Source of the DNA: Phycisphaerae bacterium
GTDB lineage: Bacteria > Planctomycetota > Phycisphaerae > UBA1845 > PWPN01
Direction: 5' to 3'
Assembly: GCA_012729395.1 (NCBI GenBank)
Contig: JAAYDF010000186.1
Coordinates: forward strand, 1 to 34,231
DNA: 34,231 bases
This document shows positions 16,353 to 23,992 of this stretch, piece after piece. The notes under the pieces were generated by a model, which searched no databases, had not been told where the DNA came from, and saw nothing but the letters and a program-made list of their open reading frames with translations. Position 1 is the stretch's first letter, and each line of letters starts with the position of its first letter. Made by a program: the position numbers and the translations under genes.

Positions 16353-18284
16353 ATGAATCGGGCCATACCGTCCCGTGCCATCCAGATGGGTAAGAACGTT
16401 GTTCGCATGACCACCGCGGCGGGATCGGGGCACCCATCGAGCGCGCTGTCCCTGGTCCATGTGGTGGCGGCCCTCATGTACAATCAGATGCGGTACGACC
16501 CGGCCGACCCGTGGCATCCGGGCAATGATCGCCTGGTCCTCAGTGAGGGGCATGCCGTTCCGGTGGTCTATGCCGCATACGCGGATCTCGGTGGAGTGGT
16601 CGGCAAGTCGCCTGAGCAGCGGCGGGCTCTGAAGCTCGAGGATCTGCTGACCCTGCGCGAGCTCGACAGTGTGCTCGACGGGCACCCGAACCCGGCCGAG
16701 GGCTTCCCCTTCTTCGATGCCGCGACCGGTTCGCTCGGGCAGGGGCTCAGCGTCGGGGCGGGGCTGGGGCTGGCCGCCCGGCTCAACGGCCTCGACAAGC
16801 GCGTTTTCGTCATCATCGGCGACGGCGAAGCCCGCGAGGGGCAGATCTGGGAAGCCCTCGACTTCATCGTGGATCACAACCTCACGCACGTATGCCCCAT
16901 CTTCAACTGCAACGGCCAAGGGCAGGCGGACTACGTCTCGCCGCAGCAGTCGGCCAAGGCGCTGGCCGCGAAACTCAAGGCCTATGGCTTCAAGGTGGAG
17001 GTGGTCGACGGGCACGACCTGGCCCAGGTCGGTAAGGCACTCAAGAAGGTCGGCAAGAAGGACAGGTTGACCGCCATCGTGGCCAAGACGGAGAAGGGCT
17101 GGGGGGTCAAATCGCTCAAGGCGCACACCAACCACGGCAAGCCCTTGCCCGCAGGCGAGGTCGACGCGGCCATCGAAAGCCTGGACCACACCGCTGCCAG
17201 ACTGGAGATCGTTTCCTGCGATGACGTGCCGCGACCGAAGGCTCCACGGCACAAGCCGGAACCCACACAGCCGGCCAAGATCGTCCTGGGGCCGTTCGCC
17301 GAGGCGATCGAGCGGGCGGGGATGAGCGGCGCCGTGGCCAAGAACGCGCTCTCCACACGACGGGCATACGGGGCGGCGCTGCTGGCCCTGGGCCACGCGG
17401 ATCAGCGGGTCGTGGCCGTCGACGGTGACGTGAGTAACTCGACCTTCGCCAATCTGTTCGGCAAGGCGTTCCCCGACCGGTTCTTCGAGTGCAAGATCGC
17501 CGAGCAGAACATGATCTCGGTCGCGGTAGGTCTGGCGGCGGGAGGTATGATCCCGTTCGCCAGCAGCTTCGCCAAATTTCTCTCCCGAGGCTACGACCAG
17601 ATCGAGATGGCGGCCATCACTCGGGCAAACGTGAACCTGGTGGGCTCGCACTCCGGGGCCTCGCTGGGCGCCGACGGCCCAAGCCAGATGAGTTTGCCTG
17701 ACCTTGGCTTCTTCCGCGGGTACACGCGGGCGGACGACGGTCGTGGCCGACCGGCGGCGGTCATCTTTCACCCAGCCGACGCGGTCGCGGCTTACCGGCT
17801 GACCGAGCTGGCCGCCAATACCCCGAACCTCTGCTACCTCCGCACGCATCGGCCCGACGTGCCGTTGATTTACGCGCAGGATGCGGGCTTCGCGATCGGC
17901 GGTAGCTGCCAGTTGACCGACGGCAACGGCCCCACGATCGTGTCCAGCGGCTACATGGTCACCGTGTGCATGCAGGCGGTCCGCGAATTAGAGTCCTCCG
18001 GTCTACGGTGCAGTCTGTTCGACGCCTACTGTCTGCCGCTGGATGCGGAGCCGATCCTGGCCACCGCCCGACGGGCCAATGGCAAGATCCTGGTGGTCGA
18101 GGACAACTTCGTCGGCGGGTTCTACAGCGCACTGGCGGAAGCCGCGGCCGAGGCAGGCGACGTCCGCGTGTTCGGCGCAACCTGTCCGCGAGTGCCCAAG
18201 TCAGGCAAGACCGGCGACGCGGTGCTGGCTTCGCTGGCGCTGGGACCACAGGACATCGCGGCCCGCGCGCGAGCATTGGCCTAA
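16353..18284 (+). CDS. tkt: Transketolase
   Basis: A 643-residue thiamine-diphosphate enzyme that moves two-carbon units between sugar phosphates in the pentose phosphate pathway. N-terminal ThDP-binding domain: SGHPSS (residues 25-30), LSEGHA (64-68), GSLGQGLSVG and the ThDP/Mg motif GDGEAREG (156-163) with the matching NCNGQG. Pyrimidine-binding domain: AVDGDVSNS and the catalytic glutamate in KIAEQNM near residue 385, then GSHSGASLGADGPSQM. The C-terminal domain closes with LVVEDNFVGGFYSAL. The sequence resembles the single-chain transketolase lineage close to archaeal and animal enzymes more than E. coli TktA. AAGGG upstream favours the ATG at 16353 over a frame start at 16299. It is a single-gene unit. 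Confidence 0.94.
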   Translation: MNRAIPSRAIQMGKNVVRMTTAAGSGHPSSALSLVHVVAALMYNQMRYDPADPWHPGNDRLVLSEGHAVPVVYAAYADLGGVVGKSPEQRRALKLEDLLTLRELDSVLDGHPNPAEGFPFFDAATGSLGQGLSVGAGLGLAARLNGLDKRVFVIIGDGEAREGQIWEALDFIVDHNLTHVCPIFNCNGQGQADYVSPQQSAKALAAKLKAYGFKVEVVDGHDLAQVGKALKKVGKKDRLTAIVAKTEKGWGVKSLKAHTNHGKPLPAGEVDAAIESLDHTAARLEIVSCDDVPRPKAPRHKPEPTQPAKIVLGPFAEAIERAGMSGAVAKNALSTRRAYGAALLALGHADQRVVAVDGDVSNSTFANLFGKAFPDRFFECKIAEQNMISVAVGLAAGGMIPFASSFAKFLSRGYDQIEMAAITRANVNLVGSHSGASLGADGPSQMSLPDLGFFRGYTRADDGRGRPAAVIFHPADAVAAYRLTELAANTPNLCYLRTHRPDVPLIYAQDAGFAIGGSCQLTDGNGPTIVSSGYMVTVCMQAVRELESSGLRCSLFDAYCLPLDAEPILATARRANGKILVVEDNFVGGFYSALAEAAAEAGDVRVFGATCPRVPKSGKTGDAVLASLALGPQDIAARARALA

Positions 18285-18354
18285 ACCGGTCGTGGAGTTC
18301 GGTACAGGCTACCGGCTGCCAGCGGCCTTGCTCACGAAGAATACAACGCACGCG

Positions 18355-18378
18355 AAAAACACTGCTCACGGGGCAGTG
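18355..18378 (-). terminator. Rho-independent terminator of the DUF5010-like gene
   Basis: On the minus strand CACTGC-CCCGTGA-GCAGTG (stem at 18360-18378) is followed directly by TTTTT (18359-18355). It lies 43 bases after the stop of the minus-strand gene at 18421 and so should end that transcript. The convergent transketolase gene ends at 18284. Confidence 0.65.
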
Positions 18379-18420
18379 CCACACGAGACACGCGACAGTG
18401 CCACGCGATGGCTTGCTCGT

Positions 18421-20211
18421 TCACTCGTTGATGCCCCGGCCGGGCAGGCGGCGGACAACGAGTTCACGGACGGTGAGTTGACGACGGTCGCCGTCGATGG
18501 CCAGGCGCAGGTCGGCGCCGTTGCAGCGGTTGCTAAGCAAGGCGTCGGGCAGTTGGCGTGTGATTGATCGCCACGTGCCGGTCTGGCCGACGGTTACGGC
18601 AGGGCTGGAACGGAACGCGCCCGCCAGCGCACCGGACTCGGGATCGCTGCTGTCGTACTCGATCCAGAACCGGCCACAGCCGCCGTCGTCGCGATAGACC
18701 ACGGTGACCTCGGCGGTCAAGCCCACATCGCCAAACACATAGGAATCATCCACGTCGAAGTACAGATAGCGTCCCCACTCGGGTCGTGCGCCCTCGATGC
18801 TGCTGACGGCCGGCGAGTCGTCGACGACCGTCCGGTGCCAGCGGCCGTCCCCGCCGCTCTCACGGAGATGGAGCCCGCCCACCCGTCGGCCCGACCACGT
18901 CACCCGGCTGGCGTTGACGAAGGAGCCTTGCGGATCGAGTCGCGCGCCGGCCCGGAAGGCGTCGGCGTATTTGGCGGTCGCCCGCATGTACAGATCGTTG
19001 GCGTCGTGCGAGCGGGCGATATCGGTGCCCTCGTGCCATTCGTTCCAGGTCTCGACGTGCACGATCCACGGTCGGCACACGGGGGCGATACGCAGCAGGC
19101 TCTCCCATTGCCGGTCGTAGAAAGCCCCGCGCTGGCGGCCGACGATGAGCGGAGGCCGGCGGCCCTGGACGGCGGATTCGTCGTAGCCGGGCCCCAGGGC
19201 CGCGACGTGCCGCCCGATCTTCAGCCCGGTCGCACCGCCCCAGAAGTACCAGGCATCTGCCCTACCGGGCCAGTCCATGTGATGCACCAGGAACAGGTCC
19301 GTGCCGAACTCCGCCTGGAACCGTGCCCGCAGGTCGGTGAACAGCTCCTCATCGACCGCGGCCGCGAAGGAGGCGGCATACAGGAACACGATCGGTCGGC
19401 CGTCGACGCGGGCCCACTGGTTCGGCGGGATCAGGCTCCAGAAGTCGCGGATGGTGACGTAAAACCACGCGCGGCCCTCGTCGGTGGTCAGGTCGATCGC
19501 TTCCTTGGTGTCCCGGCCGTGATGCCGGAGAGTCGAGGTATCGTAGAACATGCCGATGGCCGGTGGTCGAGGAGCGGCCGCGTTTGATGCCCTGGCCGCG
19601 GTCATGCGTTCGTGAGCTTGCACCAGGGCTCGCAGCCCGACGAAGCTCCACGCCTCATATTCGCCGGGCAGGCCCCAGTAGACCGGCATGACAAAGTCGA
19701 TGCCGGCGGCGGCGACGTCGAGCAACTGGCGTTCATGCCAACCGACGCTGCGATAGCTCAGGTCCGCCATGGCGTCGGCGGGCGGGCGGCGGGTCAAAGC
19801 GCTGGTGCCGTCGGGGTCGGTGATGTGCTCGCCGGTGTACACGTCGTACCAGTAGAAGTAGGTCGTGCCGACGATCGGTTGGCCTGTTCGCGACGACGGG
19901 CAGGAAGCGTGATCCTCGGCCGTCAGCCGGTGGTGAGGCCCGGGCGGTGGGCGATCCGTCAGCGAACCCGCATGCACCGCAGCGATCGCCGGACACAGCG
20001 CCGCCCAGCACACGAACAACAGACTGCGTGACAGGATCGGCGGGATCCGTTGCCAGGACCAAGGCAACTTGTTGCTGTTCGTCCCCCAAGCCTGGACACG
20101 TCCATCAACAAGTTGACTCCGTCCGCGGCGAATCGGCACCCCGCTGATTCTATCACGCACCCCGAACAACAAGTTGCACCGACGATCTCGCGACAAGACA
20201 CGATCCTCCAT
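18421..20211 (-). CDS. Secreted GH71/GH99-like (DUF5010-type) glycoside hydrolase
   Basis: Up to 596 residues. The catalytic-type region resembles DUF5010/GH71-GH99-like proteins: GTTYFYWYDVYTGEH, DPDGTSAL, WHERQLLDVAAAGIDFVMPVYWG, then HHMDWPGRADAWYFW and VHVETWNEWHEGTDIA, where the last Glu pair is the usual acidic cluster. The final 150 residues (RYLYFDVDDSYVFGD, VTVVYRDDGG) form a beta-rich accessory domain, probably carbohydrate-binding. It likely acts on an exported polysaccharide. The start is uncertain: the only ATG (20211) has AGGA five bases upstream, but the first 48 codons run through the repeat at 20110-20162 and the signal peptide (LLFVCWAALCPAIAAVHA) begins near residue 64. A TTG at 20067 would place that signal at the N terminus. 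It starts 47 bases after ptuB ends. Confidence 0.8.
   Translation of the reverse strand: MEDRVLSRDRRCNLLFGVRDRISGVPIRRGRSQLVDGRVQAWGTNSNKLPWSWQRIPPILSRSLLFVCWAALCPAIAAVHAGSLTDRPPPGPHHRLTAEDHASCPSSRTGQPIVGTTYFYWYDVYTGEHITDPDGTSALTRRPPADAMADLSYRSVGWHERQLLDVAAAGIDFVMPVYWGLPGEYEAWSFVGLRALVQAHERMTAARASNAAAPRPPAIGMFYDTSTLRHHGRDTKEAIDLTTDEGRAWFYVTIRDFWSLIPPNQWARVDGRPIVFLYAASFAAAVDEELFTDLRARFQAEFGTDLFLVHHMDWPGRADAWYFWGGATGLKIGRHVAALGPGYDESAVQGRRPPLIVGRQRGAFYDRQWESLLRIAPVCRPWIVHVETWNEWHEGTDIARSHDANDLYMRATAKYADAFRAGARLDPQGSFVNASRVTWSGRRVGGLHLRESGGDGRWHRTVVDDSPAVSSIEGARPEWGRYLYFDVDDSYVFGDVGLTAEVTVVYRDDGGCGRFWIEYDSSDPESGALAGAFRSSPAVTVGQTGTWRSITRQLPDALLSNRCNGADLRLAIDGDRRQLTVRELVVRRLPGRGINE
20110..20162. 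repeat. Copy 2 of the 53-bp structured dispersed repeat
   Basis: It matches 1-53 at 45 of 53 positions. Its hairpin is 20130-20137 with 20143-20150 around the loop ACCCC, with one pair a G-U wobble on the plus strand. The changes between copies mostly keep the stem paired. It lies in the proposed N-terminal codons or leader of the gene ending at 18421. Confidence 0.6.
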
Positions 20212-20221
20212 GTTATCCTAT

Positions 20222-20260
20222 CCGCCCGAGCGCATCATTTCGGGCGGACGCCCTGCGCTC
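20222..20260 (-). promoter_or_regulatory. Two mutually exclusive hairpins between ptuB and the DUF5010-like gene
   Basis: Hairpin A: CCGCCCGA / TCGGGCGG (20222-20229 with 20240-20247), 8 perfect pairs, 10-base loop. Hairpin B: 20228-20234 pairs with 20254-20260 (7 pairs), with an inner GGGCG/CGCCC stem (20242-20246 with 20249-20253). They share bases, so only one can form. B overlaps the ptuB stop codon; A ends just before the AGGATAAC that precedes the next ATG. No T-run follows. This could be an attenuator, a processing site or simply overlapping GC-rich palindromes. Confidence 0.4.
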
Positions 20261-20894
20261 ACGGACGAGCCAGGCGTTTGCGGAGCCAATACACAACCAC
20301 TTGGCAAAAGGGCTCCAGGTTGTTGGCGTGTGACTGTCCGCTCCAATCCGCCAGCCAGCGTTGCAGGGTGAGACGCGGCAGCATGCCTCGCTTCGCGAGC
20401 GTGTCTTTGAAAGCGTCCAGGACCGCTTTGCGGTTACTCTTCAGGAACGCCACGTTGAGGTTAAGCACATCGTTGAGCTCAGCATCAAAGGCAGCGGTGT
20501 CCGAAGCGATCGTGCCGTCGTTTTTGAAACGAATGAGGCTCTCGACGCCGTGTTGAGGATTGGCGGGGTTCCGAGAGAAGTCACGGTCGCCCTTTCTGGT
20601 GTCACAGTGTTGGTGCCTTGCGGGATGCCCCTCACCCCCCATACACGCACCGAGCAGGTTTGCGTAGTCGAGCTGTTCGTTCGGGTGTTTCTCGCGAGAA
20701 TGCCAATGCTCGATTTTCATCTCGGCGCCTGTCGGTCGGATCCGTGAAAGGCAGTAGCAGCACAAGCCCCGTTGCTCAGCCACCAGCGCCTGTCGAAGAT
20801 CATCCTTATTGCGATAGTTGTCGTAGTCCGCCTGCTGGGTAGCTCGATGCAAAGTAAGACTGTTGGGCTCCTGGCCCTTGGTGATCGTCCTCAT
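20259..20894 (-). CDS. ptuB: Septu defence HNH nuclease PtuB
   Basis: A 211-residue HNH-type nuclease of the TIGR02646/PtuB group. The core reads GLCCYC (C45, C48), then IEHW (E62, H63), DYANLLGAC (N79, C84) and HCDTRKGD (H96, C97, D98, K101), the Cys-x-x-Cys ... E-H ... N-L ... H-C-D-x-x-K-G layout of PtuB proteins; the cysteines probably bind a structural zinc and H63 is the likely general base. In Septu, PtuB acts with the ATPase PtuA and is the nucleolytic effector against phage. Its ATG overlaps the ptuA stop as ATGA, which implies coupled synthesis. The same pair occurs as the effector of Ec78-type retrons, but no reverse transcriptase is present here. Confidence 0.9.
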   Translation of the reverse strand: MRTITKGQEPNSLTLHRATQQADYDNYRNKDDLRQALVAEQRGLCCYCLSRIRPTGAEMKIEHWHSREKHPNEQLDYANLLGACMGGEGHPARHQHCDTRKGDRDFSRNPANPQHGVESLIRFKNDGTIASDTAAFDAELNDVLNLNVAFLKSNRKAVLDAFKDTLAKRGMLPRLTLQRWLADWSGQSHANNLEPFCQVVVYWLRKRLARP

Positions 20895-22204
20895 GCCTCG
20901 GTTTCCAGGAACTTCATCAGGGTGTGCGCCCGCGTGATCTCCGGGTCGTCCGGGCCAAGCTGTGCCTCCACTTCGCTCAGCAGTTGTCGAGCTTCGTCGA
21001 AGTTCTCCTCGTCCATCAGGTCAGCCAGCTTTCTCAGGAGTTCCGCGACGGAGGCATTTCGGGGCTCGGCATCCATCAGCTCTTCCAGAATACGGCTGGA
21101 ATCGACGCCGTAGGATCGAGGCGGGATCGTCACTTCCGGGGCATCCAAGAACCGCAGTTCCTCCGGCTTCAGTTCACCGATGACTTGCGGTGAATGCGAG
21201 GTGCAGACGAACTGGATGCCGGGGAAGGTGCTCTTGAGGTCGTTGGCGACACGCCGCTGCCAGTTGGGGTGAAGGTGCACGTCCAGCTCGTCGATCAACA
21301 CGACGCCGGGCGTTTCCCTGAGCACCCTGGGCCACGGCTCATCCTCCGGGCCAAGCTGGTCGGACGGGAGGAGGAACGCGTTCTGGGTGACCGCCTTGAT
21401 AGCCAAGTCCGCAACCAGGGCCAACATCATGCGTTGGCCAGCGCTCAGATTGCCAAACGGCTGGGCGTTCCCCGCAATCGAAAGAACGATCTGGTCACCG
21501 TCGGCATCGAACCACACGTCGCCGCCGTCGGGGACGCATTTGATCACCGCTCGGCGAACCACTTCGAACCCGGGTCGCCAGCGTCCTTCCCGGTTTCCGC
21601 GTTCGGTGGTTTCCCGTCGGAACCACTCCTGCAACTCGGCGAAACGAATGCGCTCGTTGAAGCAGTCGTAGAACGCCGCCCATCGCCGTGCGGGGCCGTT
21701 GCCTTTGGGCCTGGGTACCCGCTGATTAGAGGGTAACCACGCCCGTCCCGCGCCGTAGTAAGCCAGTACAGGACACGGCACACTCACTCCCGCGCCGTCC
21801 TTCCTGTAAACTTCCTCGACGAGCTGAAGCGCCTCTTTGGCGTCCGTATTGCTTGTCTTCTTGCCGGATGCTCGAATCTGGCGCGTCCAGGATACATGCT
21901 CATGATCACCGATTCTGCCCGTGGCCTTGACGACGACCGGGCGTTGCTCCTCGAATTGGACTCGGTCTCCCTTGAGCTTGGGCTCGAGTCGGATCTCGGC
22001 GGGAAGAATGGCTCTGCCGCTGTTGGCAAGTGTGGAATCGGGCGGCTTGACCAGCCAGATACCCGACGCCACCGCCAAAGCATCCAGGAAGGTCGTTTTG
22101 CCAGATCCGTTCTCGCCCACGAGCAAGGTGAACTGGGGGTGCAGGGTAAGGCCCTGTCGCTCGAATCGCTTGAAGTTCTGGAGCTCCAGTTGATCAATTC
22201 GCAT
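20891..22204 (-). CDS. ptuA: Septu defence ATPase PtuA
   Basis: A 437-residue SMC/RecF-like ABC-type ATPase. The start at 22204 is fixed by GGGAGG five bases upstream. It opens with IDQLELQNFKRFE, then Walker A GENGSGKT (residues 30-37), the signature-like NLSAGQRMMLALVADLA, Walker B VVLIDELDVHLHP (Asp-Glu pair), and the switch histidine in FVCTSHSPQVIGEL. The C-terminal part after about residue 350 is helical. This architecture, with an overlapping HNH gene downstream, is the definition of Septu type I: PtuA oligomers bind ATP and control PtuB. An unrelated OLD-like or RloC-like ATPase is the alternative, but the partner decides in favour of PtuA. No retron RT, TIR or other defence gene is adjacent. 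Confidence 0.9.
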   Translation of the reverse strand: MRIDQLELQNFKRFERQGLTLHPQFTLLVGENGSGKTTFLDALAVASGIWLVKPPDSTLANSGRAILPAEIRLEPKLKGDRVQFEEQRPVVVKATGRIGDHEHVSWTRQIRASGKKTSNTDAKEALQLVEEVYRKDGAGVSVPCPVLAYYGAGRAWLPSNQRVPRPKGNGPARRWAAFYDCFNERIRFAELQEWFRRETTERGNREGRWRPGFEVVRRAVIKCVPDGGDVWFDADGDQIVLSIAGNAQPFGNLSAGQRMMLALVADLAIKAVTQNAFLLPSDQLGPEDEPWPRVLRETPGVVLIDELDVHLHPNWQRRVANDLKSTFPGIQFVCTSHSPQVIGELKPEELRFLDAPEVTIPPRSYGVDSSRILEELMDAEPRNASVAELLRKLADLMDEENFDEARQLLSEVEAQLGPDDPEITRAHTLMKFLETEA

Positions 22205-22617
22205 AGCGGCCTCCCAGGCTTGCCTGGCCAGACACTGGTTCACGCAGCCATCAGGCGTGTCCAGTAGATGCGCTTGGGGGCAAGACGGAAGTCCAATTCA
22301 GCCCCTGGGCGGCCGAAGCCTGGTATGGCCATTGTACCTGTGGGCACACCCCACAGCCACCCTGCCCGAAGGTCTCACCGGCATGCACCGGCGTGGCCTC
22401 CCAGGTCGGCTGTGTCCGGAACACCTCTTCGCTTGCTTGCCCACCTCTGAGGAGCTGCCATAATGCACAGCGCGGCGAGTATGTGAAGGCGATGCACCAA
22501 GCCCCGGGGCAGAGTGCCCACAATAGCCACTGCGGATTGGCTTGAATGGTGCTCCGCCAACAGACACAGCTCGCCCGGCCAGGCCGTGGTAGCCAATCAT
22601 AACACAGGGAGCAGGCC
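22205..22617. other. Divergent intergenic region upstream of ptuA; no gene recognised
   Basis: The 413-base gap has overlapping open frames on both strands (for example 22251-22619 minus) but none with good start signals, typical codon use or a recognised family. A 7-bp stem with a CACAC loop (22338-22356) and the palindrome GCCCCGGGGC near 22503-22512 are visible. Possible ptuA promoter: on the minus strand TACAAT (plus 22331-22336), without a clear -35. It could hold an uncharacterised RNA or a decayed gene; neither can be shown. Confidence 0.35.
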
Positions 22618-23871
22618 ATGCGGGATTATCTCTGCCAAACGATCGTCGTCGCGGCCGTGGGGCTTACGTCGTGCGGGGTACTGCGGGCGGATTCGAGCAT
22701 GGTCAACGTGCGGGATCTCGGCGCCCGCGGTGACGGCCGATCGGACGATACGGCCCAGTTTCTCCAGGCGATCGGGCGAGCCAAGGCCCGGCAGGCAGGG
22801 GTTTTTGTGCCGCGTGGCCGCTACCTGCTCTCGAAGACCGTGCCGCTGGAGGGGATCGCGTTGACCGGCCTGGCCGTGGGCGCCTGGCCCGCCGACGTCG
22901 ACACCTTGCCCAGTATCATCCCAACGCACACGGACGGCCCAGCCTTTCAGCTTCTCGCGGGCGGCGCGATCTCGGGCATCGATATCACCTACCAGTGGCC
23001 CAGCGAACCCGAGGAAGGACCGGCCGCCGTCGTGATCAGCGGCATCGGCACCTGCATCCGCAACGTGCGCATCCGTTACGCATGGGACGGCATCATCGCC
23101 GACGGCGAGCAGAACGTCGGGCGAGCCAACATCGAAAACGTGTTCCTGGTCTCGATCCGCAACGTCGGCGTGCGGATGACCGGCACTCTGGACGTACCGC
23201 GGCTGGCGAACGTGGAGGTGTGGAACGCGGGGCCCGTGCCGCGCGGGCTTGCGCAGGGCATCGGGTTCCACCTCGGCCACAACGACCTCATCCGCCTGAC
23301 GGACTGCTTCGTGTTCGGGATGCACCATGGGTTCCTGCTGGAGGAGCGGATCGCGGGCTGCAAGGTCACCGGGCCGACGTGGGGCGTGATGAACGGTTGC
23401 GCCACGGATTTCTGCGTGGTGGGGATCGAGATCCAGGGCGGCCACACCTTGTCCGTCAGCGGGGGGACTTTCTGGAGCCACGAGGAGAGTCTGATCGTTG
23501 AAGGGACCGGCGGACGCATCCGACTGGCCGGGTGCGAGCTGAAGTCCAACGGGGCACCAGCCGTGGTGGTGCGCGGCGGCGACCATACGGTGCTCAGCGG
23601 CTGCACCCTGTTGCGAACCATGGAGGGCCTTGCCATCCCCGCCGTGGTGGCGGAGGCGGGCCGACTGGTGATCGGGGCCGGCTACATCGCCTCCCGCGGC
23701 GAGCCGGCGGTGATTATCGCGGAGGGCGTTCGCTCCGCGGCGATTCACGGCAACATCATCGCCACCGATGCCCTTCCCGCCGTGCGCGTCTCCGGGCAGG
23801 TAAACGAACAAGTCGCCTTGGCCGGGAACGTGATCGAGACGCCGACCGCTCCGCCGACCACACAGCCTTGA
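22618..23871 (+). CDS. Secreted right-handed beta-helix protein, pectate-lyase-3-like
   Basis: A 417-residue secreted protein with a signal peptide of about 24 residues (ends GVLRA). It opens with VNVRDLGARGDGRSDDTAQFLQAI, written here in part only, the N-terminal hallmark of the Pectate_lyase_3 superfamily, followed by VFVPRGRYLLSKTV. The rest is a parallel beta-helix: short turns with repeated Gly/Asn and hydrophobic strands (IRNVRIRYAWDGIIADGE, GGTFWSHEESLIVEG, LSGCTLLRTMEGL, IHGNIIATDALPAVRV). Members of the fold cleave or bind acidic polysaccharides, including phage-tail depolymerases; no catalytic residues can be named with certainty. GGGAGCAGG precedes the ATG. It is transcribed away from ptuA. 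Confidence 0.83.
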   Translation: MRDYLCQTIVVAAVGLTSCGVLRADSSMVNVRDLGARGDGRSDDTAQFLQAIGRAKARQAGVFVPRGRYLLSKTVPLEGIALTGLAVGAWPADVDTLPSIIPTHTDGPAFQLLAGGAISGIDITYQWPSEPEEGPAAVVISGIGTCIRNVRIRYAWDGIIADGEQNVGRANIENVFLVSIRNVGVRMTGTLDVPRLANVEVWNAGPVPRGLAQGIGFHLGHNDLIRLTDCFVFGMHHGFLLEERIAGCKVTGPTWGVMNGCATDFCVVGIEIQGGHTLSVSGGTFWSHEESLIVEGTGGRIRLAGCELKSNGAPAVVVRGGDHTVLSGCTLLRTMEGLAIPAVVAEAGRLVIGAGYIASRGEPAVIIAEGVRSAAIHGNIIATDALPAVRVSGQVNEQVALAGNVIETPTAPPTTQP

Positions 23872-23900
23872 ACGCAACGCGTTACCCCGTATCGAATCGT

Positions 23901-23929
23901 TTGGGCGCAACTCGCTGGCCGCAGGGCGG
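23901..23929. repeat. Short dispersed repeat, resembles 6090-6118
   Basis: The segment shares GGGCG(C/T)AACTCGC and the following CCGC(A)GGGCGG with 6090-6118. Both copies lie shortly after the stop of a secreted carbohydrate-active enzyme (30 and 89 bases). Probably part of a larger degenerate intergenic repeat family. Confidence 0.45.
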
Positions 23930-23962
23930 CAGGGAAGTAACCCAACGGCGGATCGTGGCCGG

Positions 23963-23992
23963 TTGTGGCCGGCGCGAATAACCGGCTATAAT
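23963..23992 (+). promoter_or_regulatory. Sigma70-like promoter of the serine acetyltransferase gene
   Basis: TTGTGG at 23963-23968 and a consensus TATAAT at 23987-23992 with an 18-base spacer. Transcription would begin near 24000 and leave a leader of about 300 bases before the ATG at 24305. Confidence 0.55.

Noticed and set aside
16284-17849. 521-codon minus-strand frame opposite transketolase
   Set aside because: Antisense to a clear enzyme, with no recognisable domain and atypical composition.
1-20162. A 20-kb mobile island bounded by the 53-bp direct repeats
   Set aside because: The interval holds housekeeping genes (aroB, cinA, tkt, nrnA), there is no integrase or transposase, and the repeats are only about 85% identical and form hairpins, as dispersed repeats do.
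20259-22617. A full Ec78-type retron
   Set aside because: PtuA and PtuB are present but no reverse transcriptase gene and no recognisable msr-msd RNA lies upstream; the next gene upstream is a divergent beta-helix protein.
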